The notes under the pieces were generated by a model. The model was given only the letters and a program-made list of their open reading frames with translations, was not told the DNA's origin and did no database searches. A program made the position numbers and the translations under genes. A stretch of DNA of 64,000 nt from Anthoceros angustus. Its lineage: Eukaryota; Streptophyta; Anthocerotopsida; Anthocerotales; Anthocerotaceae. This document shows, piece after piece, positions 1-13,320 of this stretch; position 1 is the first letter of the stretch; every line of letters starts with the position of its first letter. The DNA is taken from positions 992,001 to 1,056,000 of the forward strand of contig MU008174.1 of the NCBI GenBank assembly GCA_010909165.1. Reading direction: 5' to 3'.

Positions 1-1289
1 GGGGACCCCTCTCGCCTCGGCCTCGCCCGATCCGAGCGATTTTCCCCACAACCTCCACCTCACTCACCGCCTGAGTTTCCTCGCGCCTTCCCGCGGACGT
101 TGCGCGCCTGTGACCTCTATGTCCATTGTCCCGCCTCCTCCTGGACAACCATACCGTGCTCCTCCTCATTTGGACAACCATCATGTGCTCCTCCCTCCAT
201 GCTCGCCTCGCTCATCTCTTCCAAAGACCACTTATGGAGGATAGGCGCCCGCTCCTACTCAAGGAACCATCGTAAACGCCTGTGGCGGTCAAGATGTCTG
301 ACCCGGTGGTTTACGCCCCTCTGTCCCAACAACCACATACACGCTTAGAGTGAGCACCGCTCACCATGCGTGTGGCTGTGACATGAGCATCCTCATCCGG
401 ACGCCGTAGCACAATACGCCTTCGATACACGGAAGTTCACACGAAATCGTCTTTGAGAGACACCCAAAGGGTCTCTTATACATCTGGCGTGGTCCAACAC
501 GGCTCACTTCTCTTTAGTGTCTAAAATTGTAGCTCCTACCACGGCGCCTTACCAATCTAAGCAACATGACTCTCGGTGATGGAACTCCCTATCCTCGCTC
601 GAAAAGGAAACCCCGGTCCTAGGCTATCGCGACTCCCTAAAATCAGCGCTGCCGCCTCCTCCTCGCCTCGCCCCTCGGCCCATGGGGACCCCTCTCGCTC
701 TTGACCTCGCCTCGATCCGGCGATTTTCCCCACAACCTCCACCTCACTCTCCTTTGAATTTCCTCGCGCCTTCCAGCGGACGTTGCGCTGTGACCTCTAT
801 GTCCATTGTCCGCTCCTCCTCATTTGGACAACCATCATGTGCTCCTCCCTCCATGCTCGCTGCGCCTCGCTCATCTCTTCCGGCACCACTTGCGGAGGAT
901 AGGCGCCCGCTCCTACTCGAAGGAACCAGCAGTAGCGCTTTGTGGCGGTCAAGATGTCTGACCCGGTGGTTTACGCCCCTCTGTCCCAACAACCACATAC
1001 ACGTTTAGAGTGAGCACCGCTCACCATGCGACGGCGAGGACATGAGCATCCTCATCCGGACGCCGTAACTGTCCGCCCGATCTGAGGTCCTTACCCTCTC
1101 CTCCCGTGGACAATCTCGGGCCGCTGCTGATTCTCGGAGATCTGCCCTCCATCTGCGACACTGCTTGGTGACTTCCCCACCTCGCCTCGCCTCGCTCCAC
1201 GACGGTGGTTGGTTTAGCCACCGTGGTGGTTGCTTCCACGGTGGTTGCTTGGCTCGGTCACGGTGTCTACCATAGCACGGCAATTGACT

Positions 1290-1815
1290 ATGTCCTTCAC
1301 TACCGGAGCTTGCTCAATCCGTGACACAAGCTATGACCTTCTATGTGTATGTTAGATAGGCTGCTAGGCTTAGTGTGCTAAGCGATGCCAGGTGATGCTA
1401 GGTGATGCTAGGCGCACTACGCAGTGTGCTAAGCGATGCTAGGTGATGCTAGGCGATGCTAGGCCGCACTACGCTTAGTGTGCTAAGCGATGCTAGGTGA
1501 TGCTAGGCGATGCTAGGCCGCACTAGGCTTAGTGTGCTAGGCGATGCAACGCTAGCTCTTTAAGCAAGTAGGCAAGGGACCCTCTAAAGTGTGCCCAAGG
1601 CTTGAGACCAAGAGAAGGGGATTCAAGTCCAAGGAGAGGAGGAGAAGAAGCCTGTGGAATGGGTTTTTGCATCCGAAGACGCAAAGAGGCCACATTTACC
1701 CTCTATGTCGTTATAGTCCTAGGATTCGATCCCAAGGGAATGGTGTTGTGTCAAGGTGTTCTGAATCTATGGATTCTAGACCTACCCGTCGCTCACTACC
1801 CCACCTTCTCCACCA
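1290..1815 (+). repeat. LTR fragment of the 12-22 kb retrotransposon family
   Basis: The stretch repeats the LTR 3' part and leader seen at 16,870-17,110 and 18,290-18,500, including the string gcaacgctagctctttaagc. Inside it, bases 1,360-1,550 form a short tandem array of gatgctagg-type words. A stray fragment of that family therefore sits inside the GC-rich mosaic. Confidence 0.7.
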
Positions 1816-2415
1816 CCCAAACCCACCACCGTGGTAGACTCGGCCACCGTGGTGGTTGCTTCCACGGTGGTTGCTTCCCCACCTCGCCTCGGCCTTCGCG
1901 AGTCTATTCACACCGGCTTCTCACGGACCTAGGGGCTATGGGCATACGGACACCTATATCGCCTCACTTTACTGGAATTTCGCGATTCCACGCTTCCACT
2001 CCTCTTACGCATTTCGATTTTCCCTCACTCTCACAATCCCTCGGTAGCACTCATCTACCCTCAGGAACCTTTCCCTTCCAATGAACTCTCCCTCGTCTCA
2101 CGGGCCACAGACCCCTCCTCCTTGGGCCACAGACCCCTCCTTGGGCCACAGACCCCTCTCTCATGGAATGAACACACAGTGGCGGCGGTTGGAAAAGAGG
2201 ATCGGGAAGAAAACCCCGGTCGGTGCTTGGGCGATTCGCCTTCGGCGATTCCGCCTCGGCCTTCGCGGCAATTCCTACCTCTTTTTCGGCGCCTTACCTT
2301 CAGTGGAGCTTGGCCACTCCGCTCTCGACCATCCGAGATCTTCCGGCCTTCTTGTGACGAAGGCGGTGCGCGAACCCGTTTGATCTTGACGGGCGTCTCC
2401 AATCAACCCCACACG

Positions 2416-2660
2416 AAGGTTCGATACGGAAGTTCACACGAAATCGTCGCCTTTGAGAGACACCCAAAGGGTCTCTTATACATCCGGCCGTGGTCCAACA
2501 CGGCTCACTTCTCTTTAGTGTCTAAAATTGTAGCTCCTACCACGGCGCCTTACCAATCTAAGCAACATGACTCTGGTGATGGAACTCCCTATCCTCGCTT
2601 TGAAAAACCCCGGTCCTAGGCTATCGCGACTCCCTAAAATCAGCTGCCGCCTCGCGATTC
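2416..2660. repeat. Module Q, representative copy
   Basis: This module of about 245 bases contains the strings gagacacccaaagggtctc and ctaaaattgtagctcctacc. Other copies lie at about 411-665 and 3,070-3,315. It alternates with module P in the first 3.3 kb. No conserved reading frame was found across the copies. Confidence 0.7.
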
Positions 2661-2675
2661 TTTGCCTCGCCCCTC

Positions 2676-3071
2676 GGCCCATGGGGACCCCTCTCGCTCT
2701 TGACCTCGCCTCGCCCGATCCGAGCGATTTTCCCCACAACCTCCACCTCACTCTCCTTTGAGTTTCCTCGCGCCTTCCCGCGGACGTTGCGCTGTGACCT
2801 CTATGTCCATTGTCCGCTCCTCCTCATTTGGACAACCATACTGTGCTCCTCCCTCCATGCTCGCTGCGCCTCGCTCATCTCTTCCGGCACCACTTGCGGA
2901 GGATGGCGCCCGCTCCTACTCGAAGGAACCAGCAGTAGCGCTTTGTGGCGGTCAAGATGTCTGACCCGGTGGTTTACGCCCCTCTGTCCCAACAACCACA
3001 TACACGTTTAGAGTGAGCACCGCTCACCATGCGAGCGGCTGTGACATGAGCATCCTCATCCGGACGCCGTA
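2676..3071. repeat. Module P, representative copy
   Basis: This roughly 390-base module runs from the block ending in catggggacccctctcgc to the block catcctcatccggacgccgta. Other copies start near 1 (its first bases are missing), 678, 3,333 and 4,186. Copies differ mainly at a few hot spots, such as the bases after accgctcaccatgcg, where each copy has a different short string. Confidence 0.75.
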
Positions 3072-6000
3072 GCACAATACGCCTTCGATACGGAAGTTCA
3101 CACACGAAATCGTCTTTGAGAGACACCCAAAGGGTCTCTTATACATCCGGCCGTGGTCCAACACGGCTCACTTCTCTTTAGTGTCTAAAATTGTAGCTCC
3201 TACCACGGCGCCTTACCAATCTAAGCAACATGACTCTGGTGATGGAACTCCCTATCCTCTGAAAAACCCCGGTCCTAGGCTATCGCGACTCCCTAAAATC
3301 AGCTGCCGCCTCGCGATTCTTTGCCTCGCCTCGGCCCATGGGGACCCCTCTCGCTCTTGACCTCGCCTCGATCCGGCGATTTTCCCCACAACCTCCACCT
3401 CACTCTCCACATTTCCTCGCGCCTTCCCCGCGGACGTTGCGCGCCTGTGACCTCTATGTCCATTGTCCGCTCCTCCTCATTTGGACAACCATCATGTGCT
3501 CCTCCCTCCATGCTCGGCCGCCTCGCTCATCTCTTCCGGCACCACTTGCGGAGGATAGGCGCCCGCTCCTACTCGAAGGAACCAGCAGTAGCGCTTTGTG
3601 GCGGTCAAGATGTCTGACCCGGTGGTTTACGCCCCTCTGTCCCAACAACCACATACACGTTTAGAGTGAGCACCGCTCACCATGCGGCGAAGCAGACATG
3701 AGCATCCTCATCCGGACGCCGTAACTGTCGCCTTCGTCTGAGGTCCTTACCTCTCCTCCCGTGGACAATCTCGGCCGCTGCTGATTCTCGGAGATCTGCC
3801 CTCCATCTGCGACACTGCTTGGTGACTTCCCCACCTCGCCTCGCTCCACGACGGTGGCTGGTTTAGCCACCGTGGTGGTTGCTTCCCCCACGGTGGTTGC
3901 TTCGGCTCCTGCGGTGGCTGTTGCTCGGCCTTTCTTCGGTTTGGCCACCTCTCTCTTGACTCTGGCCCTAGCTTCGTCTCTTTCCCGCTTGTACCTCTCC
4001 GCCAGCTTCTTGAATTTCTCCAAGGGCGCCATCGCTTCCACCTGCTCCTGGACTCGCGAGACCTCATCTTGAAGCTCTTCAATTGTAGCATGCGCCCCCT
4101 TGACCTGATTTACTAAGGCCTCCGAGTGGACATGTCCCTTAACCGCCTCCTGTGCCTTGCATAAGGCCGCTCAGACTCCTGCCTCGGCCCATGGGGACCC
4201 CTCTCGCTCTTGACCTCGCCTCGGCCTCGCCCGATCCGAGCGATTTTCCCCACAACCTCCACCTCACTCACCGCCTGAGTTTCCTCGCGCCTTCCAGCGG
4301 ACGTTGCGCTGTGACCTCTATGTCCATTGTCCGCTCCTCCTCATTTGGACAACCATACTGTGCTCCTCCCTCCATGCTCGCTGCGCCTCGCTCATCTCTT
4401 CCGGCACCACTTGCGGAGGATGGCGCCCGCTCCTACTCGAAGGAACCATCGTAAACGCCTGTGGCGGTCAAGATGTCTGACCCGGTGGTTTACGCCCCTC
4501 TGTCCCAACAACCACATACGTTTAGAGTGAGCACCGCTCACCATGCGAGCGAGGACATGAGCATCCTCATCCGGACGCCGTAACTGTCGCCTTCGTCTGA
4601 GGTCCTTACCCTCTCCTCCGTGGACAATCACAGGCGGTGCTGTTGATTCTCCAGAGATCTGCCCTCCATCTGCGACACTGCTTGGTGACTTCCCCACCTC
4701 GGTTCCCGTTCCACGGTGGCTGGTTTAGCCACCGTGGTGGTTGCTTCCACGGTGGTTGCTTGGCTCTGCGGTGGCTGTTGCTCGGCCTTCTTGGTTTGGC
4801 CACCTCTCTCTTGACTCGGCCCTAGCTTCGTCTCTTTTCCGCTTGTACCTCTCATGACTTCTTGAATTTCTCCAAGGCGCCATCGCCCACCGCCTCCTGG
4901 ACTCGAGACCTCATCTTGAAGCTCTTCAATTGTAGCATCGCCCCTTGACTGATTTACTAAGGCCTCCTGCCGAGTGGACATGTCCCTTAACCGCCTCCTG
5001 CCGAGTGGACATGTCCCTTAACCGCCTCCTCGCCTCCTCGCCTCGCGCCTTGCTCTCGCCTGTGCTTCCAACTTCTCCTTGAGCAACTTCTCCTGGCCTT
5101 GCACACTCACCAAGTGAGAGCCATGGTCGCTTGATCGAGGAGATCCGCCTCGTGCCATGGCCAAGTCAAACCTCGCAAATCCCCAAATTGGGCTGTCCCT
5201 TTGCCCATCCGCCTCCACAACAATTCTCGATGAGCGGTGTCTCCTATCCCCACCTCAGGACGGTTCGGTGAAATGTCGCCAAAATGTCCCGAGTCTGCGG
5301 TCCGGGTTAACCCTCCTCTCCTAGGGGTTGGTCCGCCAACGCCTTCCCCGCTTCATTCTCCCCTAGCGGCGATTCATCCTGCACTGGAGGGGAGCAACTT
5401 GCCATTTCCCTTTATTTTCTCCTCCTTACCTGCTCGCCGCTGCCTTCGACTGTGACCACAGGTGTGGCTGTGGGTTCCTCCTCCGCCTCCCTTTTTCGCC
5501 GACCCCTGCTCGACTGCCGCCTTCGCTTCTTACCCTTGGAAACTTCCCCACCCTCTTCCGAACCTTCCAGGAAGCGCACTCCCAATCACTGGAATCCTTG
5601 CCCGAATCCTCCTTCAATTCCTCCTCTTCTACCTTGAGTTCCCCGACCGGCTTCCAACCATGCAGTATGACATGCCTTCCAACTCCGTTAAACACCGGAA
5701 TGCGCAAATACATGAATTAAAAGGCGAAATCAAGGAGGGCCGAGGGAAGAAGAGAGTAAATTCGCCTTCTCCTCACAGGCTCTTTCGAAAATCATCCTCC
5801 CCAATCAATTTGTGTACCCTTGACCACCTCGTGAAGAAAACCAAGAAGTGATCCGCCATATGATCCAGCCTTCCGGCTCAGAGAAACACAAAATCCATTT
5901 GGCCAATCCCACCACAAGAACACGAGTTGGCGAGTCACCCACCCATTGTTCACTCTCACTTCCTGTGCTTCATGAGCGCGCACAGCCTTTCAAGGTCTTC

Positions 6001-9000
6001 TCACTGGGGTCAATCACCAAGCTCCCATCCTCCGATGCTTCTCGCCCATACACCGCCTCGAAGAGGGCCAAATCCCGCCTCGGCCTTCCTCGCACTGGAG
6101 GGGAGCAACTTGCCATTTCCCTTTATTTTCTCCTCCTTACCTCTCCGCCGCCGCCTTCGACTGTGACCCCGGTGTAGCTGTGGGTTCCTCCTCCGCCGCC
6201 GCCTCCCTTTTTCGCCGACCCCTGCTCGACTGCCGCCTTCGCTTACCCTTGGAAACTTCCCCACCCTCTTCCGAACCTTCCAGGAAGCGACTCCCAACTG
6301 GAATCCTTGCCCGAATCCTCCTTCAATTCCTCCTCTTCTACCTTGAGTTCCCCGACCGGCTTCCAACCATGCGGACACGCCTTCCAACTCTAAACACCCT
6401 AATGCGCAAATACATGAATCGAAAAGGCGAAATCAAGGAGGGCCGAGGGAAGAAGAGAGTAAATTCGCCTTCTCCTCATGTGCTCTTTCGAAAATCATCC
6501 TCCCCAATCAATTTGTGTACCCTTGACCACCTCGTGAAGAAAACCAAGAAGTGATCCGCCATATGATCCAGCCTTCCGGCTCAGAGGAAACACAAAATCC
6601 ATTTGGCCAATCCCACCACAAGCAGACACGAGTTGGCGAGTCACCCACCCATTGTTCACTCTCACTTCCTGTGCTTCATGAGCGTCACCGCAGCTTTCAA
6701 GGTCTTCACTGGGGTCAATCACCAAGCTCCCATCCTCCGATGCTTCGCCCATACACCGCCTCGAAGAGGGCCAAATCCCGCCTGCCTTCCTCGGCCACCC
6801 TCTTGCGACTTGGTCCTTAATTGCCGGGCGACTCTTGCACCAATGCAGGTCAGCACCATTTCTTCTCCATGAACTTGTGCCCAGCTCCCGCACCAGTCAC
6901 TTTCCGATGGTCCATGTTGGGCCACTGGTGGGATTTCGGCCAGGGCGCCATCGCCCACCGCCTCCTGACTCGCGAGACCTCATCCCAAGCTCTTCAATTG
7001 TAGCATGCGCCTTGACCTCGATTTACTAAGGCCGAGTGGACATGTCCCTTAACCGCCTCCCGTGCCTTGCATAAGGCCGCTCAGACTCCTGCCTCGGCCG
7101 CCTTGCTTTGCTCGCCTGTGCTTCCAACTTCTCCTTGAGCAACTTCTCCTGGCCTTGCACACTCACCAAGTGAGAGCCATGGTCGCTTGATCGAGGAGAT
7201 CCGTCGTGCCATGGTCAAGTCAAACCTCGCAAATCCCCAAATTGGCTGTCCCTTTGCCCATCCGCCTCCACAACAATTCTCAGGCGGTGTCTCCTATCCC
7301 CACCTCACCGGACGGTTCGGTGAAATGTCGCCAAAATGTCCCGAGTCTGCTATGTCTCGGCCACTGGTTAACCTCCTCTCCTAGGGGTTGGTCTCACACG
7401 CCTCTTCCCGCTTCATTCTCTAGCGGCGATTCATCCTCGCACTGAGGGGAGCAACTTGCCATTTCCCTTTATTTTCTCCTCCTTACCTGCTCGCCGCTGC
7501 CTTCGACTGTGACCACAGGTGTGGCTGTGGGTTCCTCCTCCGCCGCCTCCCTTTTTCGCCGACCCCTGCTCGACTGCCGCCTTCGCTTCTTACCCTTGGA
7601 AACTTCCCCACCCTCTTCCGAACCTTCCAGGAAGCGACTCCCAACTGGAATCCTTGCCCGAATCCTCCTTCAATTCCTCCTCTTCTACCTTGAGTTCCCC
7701 GACCGGCTTCCAACCATGCAGTATGACATGCCTTCCAACTCCGTAAACACCCTAATGCGCAAATACATGAATCGAAAAGGCGAAATCAAGGAGGGCCGAG
7801 GGAAGAAGAGAGTAAATTCGCCTTCTCCTCATGTGCTCTTTCGAAAATCATCCTCCCCAATCAATTTGTGTACCCTTGACCACCTCGTGAAGAAAACCAA
7901 GAAGTGATCCGCCATATGATCCAGCCTTCCGGCTCAGAGGAAACACAAAATCCATTTGGCCAATCCCACCACCAAGCAGACACGAGTTGGCGAGTCACCC
8001 ACCATTGTTCACTCTCACTTCCCTGTGCTTCATGAGCGTCACCGCATTTTCAAGGTCTTTCACTGGGGTCAATCACCAAGCTCCCATCTTCGATGCTTCT
8101 CGCCCATACACCGCCTCGAAGAGGGCCAAATCCCGCCTCATGGCCTTCCTCGGCCACCCTCTTGCGACTTGGTCCTTAATTGCCGGGCGACTCTTGCACC
8201 AATGCAGTCAGCACCATTTCTTCTCCATGAACTTGCCGCCTGATTTCTCTCCTCCGCCGCCCCTCACTTTCCGATGGTCCATGTTGGGCCACTGGTGGGA
8301 TTTCGGCCGCAGCGCCATCTCCTTCTCTCGTTGTTTCCCAAAACAAAACCTCGACTACCCCGCAGATCGTCAAGAGAAAAAAAATCGAAAGCCGCCTCGC
8401 CTCCTTCCACGCCTCGCGAACTTGCCGCCTGATTTCTCTCCTCCGCCGCCTTGCTCTCGCCTTCCTCCTCCGCCGCCCTTCCTCCCCGCATGAGACAGAT
8501 TTGGCTCAAGGCGTGTACGCGCCGCTCTTCTGTGCAGCCTCCGACCGCCTCCCGAAAGTCGCGACCTCGCGTGCCGGGGTGTTCTTCTCCCGCTTGCGCC
8601 CGACCGACTGTAGTCCCGCCTCCGACCGCCTCTCCGAAAGTCGCGACTCGCTGGTGCCTTCTCCCGCTTGCGCCCGACCGACTGTAGTCCCGCCCGCCAC
8701 TAGGGGTTGTAAATTCCTCCTCTTCTACCTTGAGTTCCCCGACCGGCTTCCAACCATGCAGTATGACATGCCTTCCAACTCTAAACACCCTAATGCGCAA
8801 ATACATGAATCAAAAGGCGAAATCAAGGAGGGCCGAGGAAGAAGAGAGTAAATTCGCCTTCTCCTCATGTGCTCTTTCGAAAATCATCCTCCCCAATCAA
8901 TTTGTGTACCCTTGACCACCTCGTGAAGAAAACCAAGAAGTGATCCGCCATATGATCCAGCCTTCCGGCTCAGAGGAAACACAAAATCCATTTGGCTAAT

Positions 9001-9837
9001 CCCACCACAGACACGAGTTGGCGAGTCACCCACCCATTGTTCACTCACTTCCCTGTGCTTCATGAGCGTCACCGCAATTTTCAAGGTCTTCTCACTGGGG
9101 TCAATCACCAAGCTCCCATCTTCCGATGCTTCGCCCATACACCGCCTCGAAGAGGGCCAAATCCCGCCTGCCTTCCTCGGCCACCCTCTTGCGACTTGGT
9201 CCTTAATTGCCGGGCGACTCTTGCACCAATGCAGTAATGTGAGCACCATTTCTTCTCCATGAACTTCAGCCCCTCCGCACTGTGCCGCCACCTCACTTCC
9301 AAAGGGTCCATGTTGGGCCACTGGTGGGATTTCACTGGGCGCCATCTCCTTCTCTCGTTGTTTCCCAAAACAAAACCTCGACTACCCCGCAGATCGTCAA
9401 GAGAAAAAAAATCGAGCCGCCCTCGCGCTCCTTCCACGCCTCGCGAACTTGCCGCCTGATTTCTCTCCTCCGCCGCCTCCCGACTGCCGCCGCCTTCCTC
9501 CCCGCAGACAACAGACAGATTTGGCTCAAGGTTACGGCCTCTTGCTGCAGCCCGCCTCCGACCGCCTCTCCGAAAGTCGCGACTCGCTGGTGCCTTCTCC
9601 CGCTTGCGCCCGACCGACTGTAGTCCCGCCCGCCACTAGGGGTTGTAAATTCTCGGTCTCAGACGTCCTGCTTCGCCACCGTGGTGGAACTAGCCACCAC
9701 CCCACTTGACTACTCAACTGGCATATTGTGAGCATCCCTAGCATATATAGACACCTTTTATTCTAAAATTCCCAATACCCAAGGACTCTATTTCTACCCC
9801 ACCCTCCGGGTCAAACCTAAGGGTCGAAAAATTATTA

Positions 9838-10310
9838 TTATCTCCAAGGCGCCATCGCCCACCGCCTCCTGGACTCGCGAGACCTCATCTTGAAGCTCTT
9901 CAATTGTAGCATGCGCCCTTGACCTGATTTACTAAGGCCTCCTGCCGAGTGGACATGTCCCTTAACCGCCTCCTGTGCCTTGCATAAGGCCGCTCAGACT
10001 CCTGTCAAGGCCTCCGCCTTGCTCTCGCCTGTGCTTCCAACTTCTCCTTGAGCAACTTCTCCTGGCCTTGCACACTCACCAAGTGAGAGCCATGGTCGCT
10101 TGATCGAGGAGATCCGCTGTCATGCCATGGCCAAGTCAAACCCCGCAAATCCCCAAATTGGCTGTCCCTTTGCCCATCCGCCTCCACAACAATTGATGCG
10201 AGCGGTGTCTCCTATCCCCACCTCACCGGACGGTTCGGTGAAATGTCGCCAAAATGTCCCGAGTCTGCTATGTCTCGGCCTTAAGTTAACCCTCCTCTCC
10301 TAGGGGTTGG
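9838..10310. repeat. Modules R and S, representative copies
   Basis: Module R (about 165 bases, with cctcatcttgaagctcttc) and module S (about 300 bases, with ccaaattggctgtcccttt) always occur together in this order. Other R copies start near 4,010, 4,860 and 6,940; other S copies start near 5,045 and 7,100. On the minus strand R and S encode short charged, coiled-coil-like stretches (near 4,041 and 5,218), compatible with the rod part of a gag protein. That reading is inference. Confidence 0.65.
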
Positions 10311-10319
10311 TCTCACACG

Positions 10320-11505
10320 CCTCTTCCCGCTTCATTCTCTAGCGGCGATTCATCCTCGCACTGGAGGGGAGCAACTTGCCATTTCCCTTTATTTTCTCCT
10401 CCTTACCTGCTCGCCGCTGCCTTCGACTGTGACCCCGGTGTAGCTGTGGGTTCCTCCTCCGCCGCCTCCCTTTTTCGCCGACCCCTGCTCGACTGCCGCC
10501 GCCTTCGCTTACCCTTGGAAACTTCCCCACCCTCTTCCGAACCTTCCAGGAAGCGCACTCCCAACTGGAATCCTTGCCCGAATCCTCCTTCAATTCCTCC
10601 TCTTCTACCTTGAGTTCCCCGACCGGCTTCCAACCATGCAGTATGGACATGCCTTCCAACTCCGCTAAACACCGGAATGCGCAAATACATGAATCAAAAG
10701 GCGAAATCAAGGAGGGCCGAGGGAAGAAGAGAGTAAATTCGCCTTCTCCTCGCTGTGCTCTTTCAAAATCATCCTCCCCAATCAATTTGTGTACCCTTGA
10801 CCACCTCGTGAAGAAAACCAAGAAGTGATCCGCCATATGATCCAGCCTCAGAGAAACACAAAATCCATTTGGCCAATCCCACCAGCAGACACGAGTTGGC
10901 GAGTCACCCACCATTGTTCACTCTCACTTCCTGTGCTTCATGAGCCTCAAGGTCTTTCACTGGGGTCAATCACCAAGCTCCCATCCTCCGATGCTTCGCC
11001 CATACACCGCCTCGAAGAGGGCCAAATCCCGCTCGGCCTTCCTCGGCCACCCTCTTGCGACTTGGTCCTTAATTGCCGGGCGACTCTTGCACCAATGCAG
11101 TGTAGCACCATTTCTTCTCCATGAACTTCAGCCCAGCCTCCGCACCAGCCACTCCTCACTTCCAAAGGGTCCATGTTGGGCCACTGGTGGGATTTCATGG
11201 CGCCATCTCCTTCTCGTTGTTTCCCAAAACAAAACCTCGACTACCCCGCAGATCGTCAAGAGAAAAAAAATCGAGCCGCCTCCTTCCACGCCTCGCGAAC
11301 TTGCCGCCTGATTTCTCTCCGCCGCCGCCTCCTCGCGAACTTGCCGCCGCCTTCCTCCCCGCATGAGACAGATTTGGCTCAAGGCGCGCGCCGCCTCTTG
11401 CTGCAGCCCGCCTCCGACCGCCTCCCGAAAGTCGCACGCGGCCGGGGGTGTGCCTTCTCCTCCGCCCGACCGACTGTAGTCCCGCCTCCGCCACTAGGGG
11501 TTGTA
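10320..11505. repeat. Modules T and U, representative copies
   Basis: Module T (about 700 bases, containing gaccacctcgtgaagaaaac) and module U (about 480 bases, containing gcagatcgtcaagag) follow each other. Other T copies begin near 5,340, 6,090, 7,400 and 8,710 (the last one is partial). Other U copies begin near 6,783 (partial), 8,142 and 9,170. Frames are broken differently in each copy, so none is called a gene. Confidence 0.65.
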
Positions 11506-11506
11506 C

Positions 11507-11800
11507 CCTCGGTCTCAGACGTCCTGCTTCGCCACCGTGGTGGAACTAGCCACCACCCCACTTGACTACACAACTGTGGCATATTGTGAGCATCCCTAGC
11601 ATATATAGACACCTTTTATTCTAAAATTCCCAATACCCAAGGACTCTATTTCTACCCCACCTCCGGGTCAAACCTAAGGGTCGAAAAATTATTATCTCCA
11701 AGGGCCAAGGACCATTCCGATAAAAGACCCGACTCAGACGATTCTCAAAGCACTCTGCTATTCTAACACATCCAAAACAAAAAAAATCGTTCACCCTGAC
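11507..11800. repeat. Module V, probable LTR-derived piece
   Basis: This AT-richer module contains a TATA-like box, catatatagacacc, near 11,600 and the string ggtcgaaaaattatta. A second copy lies at about 9,650-9,845. It marks the end of each R-S-T-U-V series, which fits an LTR-derived boundary. LTR termini were not established because target-site duplications cannot be identified. Confidence 0.5.
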
Positions 11801-12120
11801 ACTTGGGAGCGGGGTTAGTGCACATGTGGTCTTCCACAAAGCCCAAGTCCAAGGAGAGGAGGAGAAGAAGCCAAGACCAAGGAGAGGAGGAGAAGAAGCC
11901 CAAAGTCCAAGGAGAGGAATGAGGCCTCCACAAGGGGGTTTGGCCTTTTAAGGCCAACCAACCAAGGGAGAAACAAGAGTATTTTACTCTTGGGCGCCGG
12001 ATTTCAAGGGATAAGGGAGGAGTGGATAGGCATGGGTATGTCATCAGTCCATTTGATTTCACTTTCTGTCCAAAACTCCTAATCGACCGCCTCCCATCCG
12101 ACACTAACCGCCTGGAGTGC

Positions 12121-13320
12121 ATGCCTGGACACACTCGATCCGGACGGAGCTACCAACCAGCAAGTCCATCGGAGCAAATTCGAAGTCCCGACCAAGAGAG
12201 AGAAGTACGAACACCTCGATTTTGGTACCAACGAAGGACGCGGAGGAACCCAGTGACCCAATCAACAATCTTTGAAGGATCTGTGAGTGGCAACACACAA
12301 GACACGTTGGGCCGCCAGACAACTCGGCAGCATAATGAGGAGGACTTGTCTCTAGGAGTCGCCAAGATGGGAGGAGACAAGGTTCGAATGGAGTTGTTCA
12401 CAGACGGCGGGCACCTTGCCACCGGAGGACTTCATCGAGAAGTACGGTGCGGTGTGTGTGGAGATGGAATTGAAGATCGATACACGAAGCGATACGGCCA
12501 TCCAATGTCAAGTACTTGGGGATGAAGCATTAGCATATCGAGAGTACAAGGCAAGGTAGTTGAGCGGCACATTTGGAGGACTAGTGAGTAGCGTCGAGTT
12601 CAAGGAACCAAAGGCACGGAGCGTGTCACCAAGTGGGCACGATCCCATCAAGAGATGTTTGACATCTTCCTACCGGAGTTTCCTGCAAGCACGGATGAGA
12701 AGATCTCGAGTGACACACTTCAAATGAAGTCGCAAGATGCCAAGATGGCTTATCAAGAATCGACCATTTGGTATGTGACACCAAGATCATGAGTGACCGA
12801 TCGTCAGAGAAGTACTTGCATGCATTGCCATATCGCATGAAGGTGCAACAAGCGTGCACGAAGGGGCAACACTACACCCTCAAGGAAGTGTACGAGATGG
12901 CGATAACATAGGGCCCACGACACTTTCTCTCGTGGCAAGTGATTACCCGAGCACAAGTAGGAGTGGTGGACGACATGACCGACGTGGAGGTCGAGTGAGG
13001 AGCTCGGCGAGACAAGCCACCCCACAGAGCCCAAGTGACGAGCCCCTGCGTGAGGTGCCGAGGGACGGACCATTCCCCTCATGAGTGCGAGCATGCATCT
13101 GGAGGAGTCAAGGGTGAGGAGCATGCCCCGCCGTGGGAGATATGGGCACAATGAAGTGGCTTGTTGGGAGAAGCATCCGAATTGCGGCCTACGGGTTATC
13201 GAGTAGCAACCCGGCCAATGCATCTGCGTCAACCTCATCCACAAAATCAAGAAGAGCAAAGGCGCCATGGAGGAGGCAGAAGTCCCGTGGACAAAAGAAA
13301 GTCGTGTTGTTCATTGGTTT
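12121..13320 (+). pseudogene. gag relic with zinc knuckles, copy 1
   Basis: The frame begins around 12,121 and is broken by several frameshifts and stops. One CCHC zinc knuckle is intact at 13,047-13,088, with spacing C-x2-C-x4-H-x4-C and sequence CVRCRGTDHSPHEC. A second knuckle follows near 13,140-13,185 (YGHNEVAC is readable), but its first cysteines are disturbed by indels. The upstream portion contains a readable piece around 12,350-12,520. Zinc knuckles near the C-terminus are typical of retrotransposon nucleocapsid proteins. No pol gene follows. Confidence 0.7.

Larger units (their letters stand above)
1..11800. repeat. GC/CT-rich mosaic of recurring modules from a decayed LTR-type element
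   Basis: The whole stretch is built from at least seven modules (called P, Q, R, S, T, U and V here) that recur two to five times with high similarity but different small indels. The order P, then R, S, T, U, V is repeated: R-S-T-U from 4,860, R-S-T-U-V from 6,940 and again from 9,838. Short open frames exist on both strands, but none stays open across a module and none matches a family I recognise. Minus-strand frames are rich in charged coiled-coil-like stretches (for example 3,661-4,041), which resembles gag-type coding DNA. I infer a retrotransposon relic in minus orientation and see no intact gene here. Confidence 0.7.

Noticed and set aside
1-11800. Many short frames on both strands of the GC-rich mosaic
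   Set aside because: Each copy of a module has a different pattern of frame breaks, so none can be defended as a gene.
12121-13320. Complete Ty3- or copia-type element
   Set aside because: No protease, reverse transcriptase, RNase H or integrase motif was found in any frame between the LTR units.
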